From: a bacterium
Lineage (GTDB): Bacteria > Bacillota > Clostridia > Lachnospirales > Lachnospiraceae
Length of the DNA: 64,000 nt
Direction of reading: 5' to 3'
Assembly: GCA_030539165.1 (NCBI GenBank)
Contig: JAUNSO010000005.1
Span: 52,790 to 116,789 of the forward strand
Shown: piece after piece, positions 31,007-39,161 of the stretch
Layout of the letters: the number at the start of each line of letters is the position of its first letter
Numbering within the stretch: the first letter of the stretch is position 1
Position numbers and translations under genes: made by a program
The notes under the pieces: model-generated
What the model was told of the DNA's origin: nothing
Seen by the model: the letters and a program-made list of their open reading frames with translations, nothing else
The model's database searches: none

Positions 31007-33139
31007 TCAATCATAAAGTGTCGTATTACAGATAACCTCCATAACATGCTTTACACGTGCTACGACGATCTCCTTCTGGAACGGTTTTGTAATATAGTCA
31101 TATGCGCCCTCATGAAAAGCCTCCACCTGATCAGCTACCGTATCATTCGCTGTAATCATGATTTTCGGAATTGCATTCAGATCCTCATCTTCCCTGCAGT
31201 AGCGTAAAAACTCCATGCCGCTCATGCCCGGCATCACATTGTCTACCAGCATGAGTCTGACCTTGTTCTTATTATGTCGAAGATAAGCCAGTGCCTCCTC
31301 AGCACTTTCGCACATTTGAATATGATAAAACATCTTAAAGTTCTCGAGCAGAACTGCACGGTCAAATTCATTATCATCAATCACGAGAATCGTTAAATTA
31401 TGCCGCGGTGCTGCACAGTCCGCAGATGACTCTGACGTTCTGCCGTTTTCTTCTCCAACCAGACTGTCTATATATTTTTCTTCATACTCTGCAGCCGGAA
31501 TCGGTCTCGAATAGAAAAATCCCTGTACGCAGTCACAGCCGGCTCCCTCCAGAAAGTCCCGCTGCTGTCTCGTCTCTACACCTTCTACTACGACATGCAT
31601 GCCCAGCCAGTTCGCCATCTTGATGACACTGGACAGGATGATCTCTGCCCGTCCGACCTCCTCGCCTATGGGCAGGAACTTCATATCTACCTTCAGCACA
31701 TCCATGTCGATTTCCTTCAGCGTATTCAATGATGAGTAACCACTTCCGAAATCATCCATCAGAATCGTAAAGCCCGCTTCATGCAGAGCAGCGATTGTCT
31801 CCTTCATCAGCCCCGGGTTGGTCATATATGCACTTTCTGTAATCTCCAGCTGCAGCAGATAGGGAGGAATCTCAAACTCCTTCACGAGTCCCTTCAGCAA
31901 TTCAGGCAGCTGCGGATTATATAAACTGATGCGGGATATATTGACAGATACAGGATATGGTTGAATGCCCATACCCAGCCACTTTTTCAGAAGTGCGCAG
32001 GTTTTCTTCCACACATAGTAATCTAACTTGGAAATAAAACCGTTGCGTTCAAAAACCGGTATGAAAACACCCGGTGAAACCAGGCCTTTTTCAGGATGCA
32101 GCCAACGAATCAACGCCTCAGCGCCGCAGGCTCTTTCTACCGTCAGATCAAATTTAGGCTGCAGATAGACTACAAATTGCTCTTCATCCAGAGCCTTCTG
32201 CATTTCTGCCGTAATTGCCAGCTCCTCAGTCAGCCGCTGCACGGATGTCTCATCATAATAAGCCAGATGCTGGTCATATCTGTCCTTGCACTTTTGTGAA
32301 GCCATATTGGCACGCAGATAATAATCGTCTGCACCCAGTGTCCGGTCTTCCATGCGGCAGACACCAACTGAAATTTCCAGTCTGTAATCCTCACGATAAG
32401 CTAAAACAGCAGCCTGCAGTTCTTCCACCTTGCTGTCCAATACACTGACGTCATCGTCGTATGAAGCACAGATGCAAAATACATCAGCATTCATACGTCC
32501 ACAAACAGAATATTGACAGGTACCGGCAATACTCTCAATTTTATCCGCCAGAAACTTCAAGAGTTTGTTTCCTTCCCCCTCTCCAAAAGAAGTATTAAAG
32601 AGAGAGAAATGGTCAATATCGACACGGATAAAAAGGAACTCCTCATCTGCATGCTTCTGAAACAGCAAGTTGGTCTCAGCAAACATTTTGCTGCGGGAAT
32701 ACAGTCCTGTCAGTTCATCATGTTCTGAAAGATACTGCAGTCTCTCAAAGCCGGCGAGCTGACTTCTTGCGACAGCATTGTTCAGACGTGTCAGGAGGAT
32801 CTGTGGATTAAAGGGCTTGGTAATAAAATCCCACGCTCCTTTGTTTAATGCCTGCTGTTCAGATTTATCATCGACGGCACTCGTAATCACGATTACTGGC
32901 AGCTCCTCGATCTTTGCCTCCTGCATTTTTGCAAGAACGGCATAGCCATCCATGACCGGCATTCTGAGATCCAGCAAAACAGCCGAGAATTCAGCATATC
33001 TCACTGAAAGAATGTCCCATGCATCTGCTCCGTTGGAGGCTTCGGCAATTTCGTATTGATCCTCCAGAAACTTTGTCAGTATTTTGCGGTTGACCGGTTC
33101 ATCCTCTACAATCAGGATTGTCCTTTTGTTCTTTATCAT
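31007..33139 (-). CDS. REC-GGDEF(degenerate)-EAL-REC protein, probable c-di-GMP phosphodiesterase
   Basis: 710 aa. Receiver 1 spans about residues 5-120 (AVLLDLRMPVMDG). A GGDEF domain follows, but its signature reads GRMNADVF, so it is unlikely to make c-di-GMP. The EAL domain (about 315-560) keeps EALIRW (about 341), EITESAY, DDFGSGYSSL, KVDM and EGVET, so it should hydrolyse c-di-GMP. A second receiver closes the protein (LMLVDNVMPGMSG). It is the only clear output protein in this operon, so the phosphorelay probably ends in c-di-GMP control. Ten base pairs separate it from the PAS kinase downstream. Confidence 0.9.
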   Translation of the reverse strand: MIKNKRTILIVEDEPVNRKILTKFLEDQYEIAEASNGADAWDILSVRYAEFSAVLLDLRMPVMDGYAVLAKMQEAKIEELPVIVITSAVDDKSEQQALNKGAWDFITKPFNPQILLTRLNNAVARSQLAGFERLQYLSEHDELTGLYSRSKMFAETNLLFQKHADEEFLFIRVDIDHFSLFNTSFGEGEGNKLLKFLADKIESIAGTCQYSVCGRMNADVFCICASYDDDVSVLDSKVEELQAAVLAYREDYRLEISVGVCRMEDRTLGADDYYLRANMASQKCKDRYDQHLAYYDETSVQRLTEELAITAEMQKALDEEQFVVYLQPKFDLTVERACGAEALIRWLHPEKGLVSPGVFIPVFERNGFISKLDYYVWKKTCALLKKWLGMGIQPYPVSVNISRISLYNPQLPELLKGLVKEFEIPPYLLQLEITESAYMTNPGLMKETIAALHEAGFTILMDDFGSGYSSLNTLKEIDMDVLKVDMKFLPIGEEVGRAEIILSSVIKMANWLGMHVVVEGVETRQQRDFLEGAGCDCVQGFFYSRPIPAAEYEEKYIDSLVGEENGRTSESSADCAAPRHNLTILVIDDNEFDRAVLLENFKMFYHIQMCESAEEALAYLRHNKNKVRLMLVDNVMPGMSGMEFLRYCREDEDLNAIPKIMITANDTVADQVEAFHEGAYDYITKPFQKEIVVARVKHVMEVICNTTLYD

Positions 33140-33171
33140 TCGTCACCTCTTTCTGCCAATGGCATCTTCCA

Positions 33172-34204
33172 TCAGCGTTCTTGATCCTCATTATAATCCA
33201 TAGTTTGAAACTGGCAATAAAACGTGCTCTTCTCGGTGTCTTTTTTGATTAGTTTTCCATGGAGATGCAGAAGCTGATATTCTCCATCATATACGCGCAT
33301 ATGTAAGTTCACATCAACATCTCTTTTCTCTCTCAGTGCTGTCCTGATCTCTTCCCACATACATATCTGGTCATCCGGATGGATCAGACAAAGATCAGAC
33401 TTTCCGTCTTTCAGCAGCGTCCTTCTGCGTTCCTCTCCAATCATCTTATAGAGATGTCCGTTCATAAAGACTAACTCCATATGATGATCATAATATACAT
33501 TATAAATTCCGACACCATGTGGAATATCATTGGTCAGTTCATATAAAGCATTGATTTCTGCATCCCTTCTTGTAACATCGCTCAAATAGATGACATATAC
33601 TTTACATCCTTTCATTTTGGATGTTTTTCCGTGAATATGAAGAATCCGTCCGGTTTCCGGAATTGTAACCGTTGTATCCAGGCAATCCTTCTCAGCCATC
33701 TCCTTCATCGGACAAAACGGGCACGGTACATCTAATCCCCCCAAAGTAATGATAGCAACGCTTGTCTGACTGATCCGGAAGTCTGCGCTCACCAACCGTT
33801 TGATTACGTTCACGAGCATATCTTGCAGCAGATTTTTCTGCCTGTCTGTTTGCATATAATATTTTATAGGTATCTGCTTCGATCACATAAAGCGCATTGG
33901 TCGAGCTGTCAGCCAGCTGAAATAAAAAATCCTTGTCAATATCGGGAAATCCATAAGGTCTTGCAGACCTACCTCTTTTCATGTCAGGTTTTAGAATGTC
34001 ATATAAATAGTCATAGCATTCCTCTGATACCTCACCTTTTTGAGCAATTTCAAGAATGCTTCTGGCATTATCACGACTTGGAAAGCCCTTTCCATTCTCC
34101 CACCGGTTCACAGTCAGAAAAGATTTATGAACCATGTCAGCCAGATCCATCTGGGTAATTCCAAGTTCCAGTCTCATCTGTCTTAATGCTTCCTGAAGAC
34201 TCAT
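33172..34204 (-). pseudogene. XRE-HTH plus PAS regulator, frameshifted in a G6 run
   Basis: Head gene of the signalling operon. The start is ATG 34204 (MSLQEALRQMRLE) with AGAGGTGG upstream. An XRE-type HTH (about residues 3-60, LGITQMDLADMVHKSFLTVNRWENG) is followed by a PAS domain. The frame is broken at six G (plus strand C6, 33727-33732). Removing one G restores CYHYFGGLDVPCPFC, which matches residue for residue the spacing of CYDVMHHRTSPCEDC in the kinase encoded downstream. After correction the protein is about 343 aa with a second PAS-like domain ending at 33172. As read, it truncates to about 170 aa. Sequencing error, real loss or phase variation are all possible. Confidence 0.85.
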
Positions 34205-34255
34205 TACGATCCACCTCTTATTCAAAAACGATATATTAAATGATATATATATTTT

Positions 34256-34283
34256 ATTATATACTTCTTAAATGGTATGTCAA
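34256..34283 (-). promoter_or_regulatory. Promoter of the signalling operon
   Basis: Minus-strand TTGACA (34278-34283), a 16-bp spacer and TATAAT (34256-34261), about 50 bp upstream of the XRE-PAS start. The AT-rich, partly palindromic stretch between promoter and gene (34230-34262) could hold the XRE operator. Confidence 0.7.
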
Positions 34284-34342
34284 CGTTTTACTATGGAAAG
34301 GAATGGAAAGGAATGGATGTACAAGAAATTTGTACCATTTTT

Positions 34343-34371
34343 TTGACAAATACAATGTCAACGAGTAAAAT
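34343..34371 (+). promoter_or_regulatory. Promoter of the radical SAM gene
   Basis: TTGACA (34343-34348), 17 bp, TAAAAT (34366-34371), 76 bp ahead of the start at 34448. Divergent from the signalling operon promoter; ATGTCAACG occurs near both promoters as a direct repeat. Confidence 0.65.
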
Positions 34372-34447
34372 GTAGTTTGTGACTGTCACCGATACGGACA
34401 GTTACCTGTACCAGACAACCGGATACGACGAAAGGAACTTATAGATT

Positions 34448-35890
34448 ATGGAAAGAGTACTCTTATTTTACCCTCCCGGACCGCTGTTTCAGCGCGGAGA
34501 GGATCGCTGCCAGCAAAACGTAGATGATGGTTCCGCACAGGCTATGCGTGCCTGCAACGATCTCGGCTATGCAGCAGCCATTTTGTTAAAAAAGGATTAT
34601 GAAGTCAAGCTTCGTGACTATCAGACACAAAAGGATACACTGGAGGATCTGTATCATGACATGGAAACATTTCAGCCGGATCTGATCATGATCAGTGTGA
34701 CGAATACGACGATCTTTGAAGACATCAAGCTGGTGGCTGAATTAAAGAAGAAATATAACCCCGTTGTTGTTTTAAAGGGTGCGATTTTCTATGCGCCGGA
34801 GCAGGCAATGTTAGATCTGCTGGATCTCTCCTGCGTAGATTATATGATCGGCGGTGAGGTCGACTTTGCCATCGGTGAGGTCGCTGATTATGCGCTGCGT
34901 CATCAGGGAGAGGTATCCTCCATCCTGAGCATTTTATATAAGGATGCTGACGGAAAGCTGCAGCAGACTGCATTTCATACATGGGGGCAGGATCTGGATC
35001 AGATGCCGTTCCCTGCAAGACATCTGATGAATAATGCACTCTATACAAGACCTGACACAGATGCACCCATGGCTACGATCCAAACAGCCCGTGGCTGTCC
35101 TTCTACCTGTACCTTTTGTCTGACTCCTGAGATCTCCGGCAAATGCGTCCGGTTCAGAAGCCCTCAGAATGTGATGGAAGAATTGACTGAGTGCTACGAA
35201 AAGCATGGCATCAAGGACTTTTTCTTTAAGGCTGACACCTTTACCATCAATGCAAAATGGGTCAAGGAAATGTGTGAGCTGATCATCAACTCTCCGCTTC
35301 ATGGTAAGATTCAATTCACAGCCAATTCACGCGTCCGTCCGCTCGCTAAGGAAACACTGCAGCTGATGAAGGAAGCCGGCTGTTTCATGGTAGCCTTCGG
35401 TTTCGAGTCGGGTTCTCAGGAAATTCTGGATTCCATCCGCAAGGGCACGACTGTAGAGGAAAACCTGCAGGCGGCAAAATGGTGTCATGAGGTTGGCATT
35501 CCTTTCTGGGGATTTTTCGTAATCGGATTTCCAGAAGAGAAAAAAGAACATATTTTGCAGACAAAGAAGCTGATTCTCAAAGCGGATCCTGATTTCATCG
35601 AAGTCACAATTGCACTGCCGTTCTACGGAACACCGCTTTATGATACCTGTAAGGAGAATCACCTGATTGCCGAGAATGTACTCGGAAGCGATTTCTTCCA
35701 CTCCAGCATGACAGGCACCAAATATCTGTCTCTGGACGAGCTAATGAAGCTGCGCCGCAATATCCTGCTCTCCTTCTATCTGCGTCCGACCTATATCTTC
35801 AGGAAAATGGGACAGTGCATCAAGCATCCGAGTATTTTTGCAAACTATGTAAAGTACGGCATTAAGCTGGTACTGAATCTGTTTAAATAA
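34448..35890 (+). CDS. B12-binding-type radical SAM protein
   Basis: 480 aa. A B12-binding-like Rossmann domain fills residues 1-150, followed by a radical SAM core with the 4Fe-4S cysteines in ARGCPSTCTFCLTP (CxxxCxxC, about residues 216-223). The C-terminus is helical and basic. The family is broad (methyltransferases, cyclases, hopanoid and lipid enzymes) and the substrate cannot be told. It stands alone on the plus strand with its own promoter and terminator, facing the HAD/UbiA pair. The HAD/UbiA neighbourhood makes a lipid-linked or cell-surface substrate conceivable, but this is guesswork. Confidence 0.85.
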   Translation: MERVLLFYPPGPLFQRGEDRCQQNVDDGSAQAMRACNDLGYAAAILLKKDYEVKLRDYQTQKDTLEDLYHDMETFQPDLIMISVTNTTIFEDIKLVAELKKKYNPVVVLKGAIFYAPEQAMLDLLDLSCVDYMIGGEVDFAIGEVADYALRHQGEVSSILSILYKDADGKLQQTAFHTWGQDLDQMPFPARHLMNNALYTRPDTDAPMATIQTARGCPSTCTFCLTPEISGKCVRFRSPQNVMEELTECYEKHGIKDFFFKADTFTINAKWVKEMCELIINSPLHGKIQFTANSRVRPLAKETLQLMKEAGCFMVAFGFESGSQEILDSIRKGTTVEENLQAAKWCHEVGIPFWGFFVIGFPEEKKEHILQTKKLILKADPDFIEVTIALPFYGTPLYDTCKENHLIAENVLGSDFFHSSMTGTKYLSLDELMKLRRNILLSFYLRPTYIFRKMGQCIKHPSIFANYVKYGIKLVLNLFK

Positions 35891-35901
35891 ATAAACGAAT
35901 A

Positions 35902-35935
35902 AAGCTCCGCATTCATGATCAAGAATGCGGAGCTT
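35902..35935. terminator. Bidirectional terminator
   Basis: A long perfect stem, AAGCTCCGCATTC with GAATGCGGAGCTT, with T-rich sequence on the plus side (TTTTCATTTTATT) and TTTATTCG on the minus side. It serves the radical SAM gene and the convergent HAD gene. Confidence 0.88.
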
Positions 35936-35941
35936 TTCATT

Positions 35942-36637
35942 TTATTGATCTAATTCCCTCAAGAGTTCTGCGTACAGCTTCTCTCGCGCTGTCGCAGACT
36001 TTTCAAGAATGATATAATCAGTGCCGGCATTGATTGCTGCCTGGCCATCCTTGCTCATACGGTCTCCGATCATGATGATCTCTGACGGCTGAAAATGATT
36101 TTCCTCCATGATCACCCGCAGTCCCTTAGGATCAGGTTTCAGGCTCATAATACTCTCATCCAGTGCAGAATATTGTTTGTCTGCCTTAATATCCAGTGCA
36201 CGCAGCTTATCCGTGACCGGGTAATCCGAGTAAATCATCACGGGAATACCCTTGACATGAATGGCATTGATCAGATCCACCAAGGCTTCATCCCTGCATT
36301 CCGGCAGGATTGTTAACGGCTTCTCGTACATCCATTTTTCCACTGCAGCCTGTACACGCTCCGGCGGCATTTTCATTTCTCTGCCGACATAGCTGTACTG
36401 TGCCTCATCTAACTGCAGTTCTGTTTTGCCCACAGCAAGCTCATCCCATCGCTCCCGCACCTTACGGAATTTTCTGATTGCCAAAAGCTCCTTCAGTCTC
36501 CAGAAATGTGTACAGTAGTATCCTACCAGACGACAGGCCATCATCATGCGCAGCTTTGTCTGAAAATACAAAGTGCCGTCAAGATCAAATATGACGGCAC
36601 GGTATTTACTTAATATTTGTTTTTTAGAAAGCTTCAT
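35942..36637 (-). CDS. HAD-family hydrolase (phosphatase)
   Basis: 231 aa. HAD motif I is VIFDLDGTLY (about residues 15-24), motif II MIYSD, motif III lysine near SLKPDPKG, motif IV IMIGDRMSKDGQAA. These are the residues of an active Asp-nucleophile phosphatase. The gene starts 1 nt after the UbiA stop, so the two are translationally linked. In actinobacteria a phosphatase completes the step after the UbiA-like DPPR synthase; a similar pairing is likely here, but the substrate is inferred only. Confidence 0.85.
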   Translation of the reverse strand: MKLSKKQILSKYRAVIFDLDGTLYFQTKLRMMMACRLVGYYCTHFWRLKELLAIRKFRKVRERWDELAVGKTELQLDEAQYSYVGREMKMPPERVQAAVEKWMYEKPLTILPECRDEALVDLINAIHVKGIPVMIYSDYPVTDKLRALDIKADKQYSALDESIMSLKPDPKGLRVIMEENHFQPSEIIMIGDRMSKDGQAAINAGTDYIILEKSATAREKLYAELLRELDQ

Positions 36638-36638
36638 T

Positions 36639-37565
36639 TTACACTCCGATCAGCCTGATATCTACCCAGTAGTTCAATGCCGGAATATTCACAAATGTCA
36701 GCACAATAAATAATAAAATCAAAAAGGCAATATAGGCTAACAGCTTTTTCTCCTTATACAGCTTTTCCGGCTTCTGCACTGCAGAATCCTCTTTAAAGCT
36801 GATATAGAAATAAGCACAGAACAGTCCAAATATAAATGGCATGCCGATCAGATACTCGATTCTGTACTTGATCATAAAGATACCACAGAAAAATGTGGAT
36901 GCCATCGCATAAAAGAATGCTGATACCAACAGCAGATGCTCGCTGTAATACTTGAAGGATTTCCGGTAAAGTCCTGCCTGCTCCGGATTTCCAATCATAC
37001 GGTATTCCGCATAGCGCTTGATTGCCATTAAAAAAGCTCCGCCCATCCAGTAGCCGATCAGAATCGAGCTGGGTGGCTGCAGCTCACTGTTGATGATAAA
37101 CCAGCCCAACAGCAGACGAATCATATTATTGACAGATTCGGACAGAACATCCAGATAAGGAATATCCTTGGTACGAATCGGTTTCACATTATACAAAATT
37201 CCCATAATCAAAAGCCACAGCTCTGTATACAAAAAGGCTCTGGAAATCAATAAGGAGCAGCCGATCCCTGCCAGTGCAAAAATCGCATACTCTACCATAA
37301 CGAGTGAAAACTTCATATTTTCGGAAACCACCGGACGGTACTTTTTTGTCGGATGGTACTTATCAAAGTCTGCATCCAGCCACTCATTGATGACATAATT
37401 CGCCGAGGCGATAAAGCAGGTTGCAAAAAAGCCTATGATAAATTTCCAGATGTATGAAAGATCAAATGTAAAGTCTGTTAATAATACGGCTATGACAACA
37501 CCGGGCACAATAAACGCATTCTTAACCCAGTGATCCAGTCTGGCTATCTTTATATAATTTTTCAT
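36639..37565 (-). CDS. UbiA-family prenyltransferase, decaprenyl-phosphate phosphoribosyltransferase-like
   Basis: 308 aa, about eight or nine membrane helices. The Asp-rich motif NEWLDADFDKYHPTKKYRPV (about residues 61-80) resembles DPPR synthases, which join PRPP to a polyprenyl phosphate to start lipid-linked pentose (arabinose/ribose) synthesis, more than quinone or haem O UbiA enzymes. A second Asp motif is not obvious. With the adjoining HAD phosphatase this suggests polyprenyl-phosphoryl-ribose production for a surface glycan. The acceptor glycan and later enzymes are not in the window. Confidence 0.78.
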   Translation of the reverse strand: MKNYIKIARLDHWVKNAFIVPGVVIAVLLTDFTFDLSYIWKFIIGFFATCFIASANYVINEWLDADFDKYHPTKKYRPVVSENMKFSLVMVEYAIFALAGIGCSLLISRAFLYTELWLLIMGILYNVKPIRTKDIPYLDVLSESVNNMIRLLLGWFIINSELQPPSSILIGYWMGGAFLMAIKRYAEYRMIGNPEQAGLYRKSFKYYSEHLLLVSAFFYAMASTFFCGIFMIKYRIEYLIGMPFIFGLFCAYFYISFKEDSAVQKPEKLYKEKKLLAYIAFLILLFIVLTFVNIPALNYWVDIRLIGV

Positions 37566-37597
37566 TTTGTCATTCCCCTTTATTCCGGTCTTCCCTT

Positions 37598-38278
37598 TTA
37601 TCTGTTTGTCTGACTCTGTTCAAATGCTTCCAGTCTTTTCTGGAAATAAACTGTATTATCTGTAATATCTCCTCTGAAAACAGAGGAACCGGTTACGATT
37701 ACATTCGCGCCTGCCTCGAGTACAATATGCAGATTGTCTCTTGTAATACCGCCGTCTACCTGTATATCTGTATGCAGCCCCCGGCTGCCCAGCATCTCTC
37801 GCAGCTCCCGGATCTTTTCTGTACAGGAATCCATATATTTCTGTCCGCCAAAGCCAGGCTCTACGGTCATAATCAGGAACATATCTGCCAGATCAAGGAC
37901 CGGCAGCAGCTGATCTGCAGGAGTCTTCGGACTGATTGATACTCCCGCACGCAGCCCTTTTGCACGAATCAGCTCCAATGTCTTTCTCAGTGGTTTGCAG
38001 GCTTCCTGATGAATCGTGATGCCATCTGCTCCACACGCAATAAATTCCTCGATGTAGCGTTCCGGTTCCTGTATCATCAAATGCACATCGAAGAATTTCT
38101 GAGTCACTTTTCTGATTGACTGAATGACCGGCATCCCAAATGAAATGCTGGGTACGAATATCCCATCCATCACATCTATATGAATATATTCTGCGCCTGC
38201 CATATCTGCTTTTTCAATCTCCTCACCGAGCTTTGAAAAATCAGCAGCAAGAATGGATGGTGACAATATATAGTGCAT
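37598..38278 (-). CDS. rpe: Ribulose-phosphate 3-epimerase
   Basis: TIM-barrel enzyme of the pentose phosphate pathway (ribulose-5-P to xylulose-5-P), 226 aa. The start is ATG 38278 (MHYILSPSILAADF) with AAGGAG 8 nt upstream, 1 nt after the rsgA stop. Metal and catalytic motifs are present: HIDVMDGIFVP, FDVHLMIQEPERYI, MTVEPGFGGQK and QVDGGI. Last gene of the priA-to-rpe operon; the UbiA gene begins 33 bp further on and may be an extension of it. Confidence 0.95.
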   Translation of the reverse strand: MHYILSPSILAADFSKLGEEIEKADMAGAEYIHIDVMDGIFVPSISFGMPVIQSIRKVTQKFFDVHLMIQEPERYIEEFIACGADGITIHQEACKPLRKTLELIRAKGLRAGVSISPKTPADQLLPVLDLADMFLIMTVEPGFGGQKYMDSCTEKIRELREMLGSRGLHTDIQVDGGITRDNLHIVLEAGANVIVTGSSVFRGDITDNTVYFQKRLEAFEQSQTNR

Positions 38279-38279
38279 G

Positions 38280-39158
38280 TTAATATCTCCTTCGTTCCTT
38301 GATTTCCTCATAGATCTGCATATAGTTCTCATATCTGGTTCTGCTGATTCTGCCGGTCTCAACCGCATGCTTGACCGCACAGTCCGGTTCATTGATGTGT
38401 GCACATCCGCCAAATCTGCAGTCCGGTTCATACGCAGTAAACTCGGCATAATATCCTGCCAGCTCCTCTTTTTGCAGTTCCGGTGCCTCCAGACTGCTAA
38501 AGCCCGGTGTATCTATGATAAACGTATCCTCATTCACAGGAATCAGTTCCGCATGTCTGGTAGTATGTTTTCCGCGCTCTACCTTTTCGCTGATTGCTCC
38601 GGTCTGCATCCTGACCGTTCCCTGCATCAGATTGATCAGAGAGGATTTCCCCACTCCTGACGGTCCGGATACTGTTACGGTCTTATGAGCGATTTTCTGT
38701 ATCAGTTCAGCAATTCCGGTCTTCTCATGCGCACTTGTGAATAGAATTTCATAACCGCAGTCTGCATAGATCCCACGCATGGCATCTAACTCCTCACGGG
38801 ATGCCAGATCCATTTTATTAAAACAGATCAAGACAGGAAGCCCCTGCATTTTGTATCGCAGCATCAGCCGGTCCAGCAGATTCAGGTTTGGCTCCGGTCT
38901 GACCATGGCAAAAATCAACAGTGCACAATCCACATTGGCCACTGTCGGACGCAGTAAAGTGTTTTTCCGCGCCTTCAAGCCCACTATATTGCCTGTCATC
39001 TGCGTCTCATCTAATACTTCTATCTCTGCGACATCACCTACCAAAGGCTTCATCTGGTCATGTCTGAAAATTCCCTTTGCCTTACATTCATACATTCCGT
39101 GCTCCGGAACATATACATAATAAAACCCGGCGATTCCTTTTGTGATTTTTCCGGTCAT
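38280..39158 (-). CDS. rsgA: Small ribosomal subunit biogenesis GTPase RsgA
   Basis: Circularly permuted GTPase acting late in 30S assembly, 292 aa. An N-terminal OB fold (residues 1-65) precedes the permuted G motifs: FNKMDL (G4), then SGPSGVGKSSLIN (G1 P-loop, about residue 168) and DTPGF (G3). The C-terminal zinc-binding region shows CRFGGCAHINEPDCAVK. Located between prkC and rpe, the classic Firmicutes order. Confidence 0.96.
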   Translation of the reverse strand: MTGKITKGIAGFYYVYVPEHGMYECKAKGIFRHDQMKPLVGDVAEIEVLDETQMTGNIVGLKARKNTLLRPTVANVDCALLIFAMVRPEPNLNLLDRLMLRYKMQGLPVLICFNKMDLASREELDAMRGIYADCGYEILFTSAHEKTGIAELIQKIAHKTVTVSGPSGVGKSSLINLMQGTVRMQTGAISEKVERGKHTTRHAELIPVNEDTFIIDTPGFSSLEAPELQKEELAGYYAEFTAYEPDCRFGGCAHINEPDCAVKHAVETGRISRTRYENYMQIYEEIKERRRY

Positions 39159-39161
39159 ACA

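Noticed and set aside
34295..34314. Tandem GGAAAGGAAT repeat
   Set aside because: Only two copies in an intergenic region; could be chance or an upstream activator element, not enough to call.
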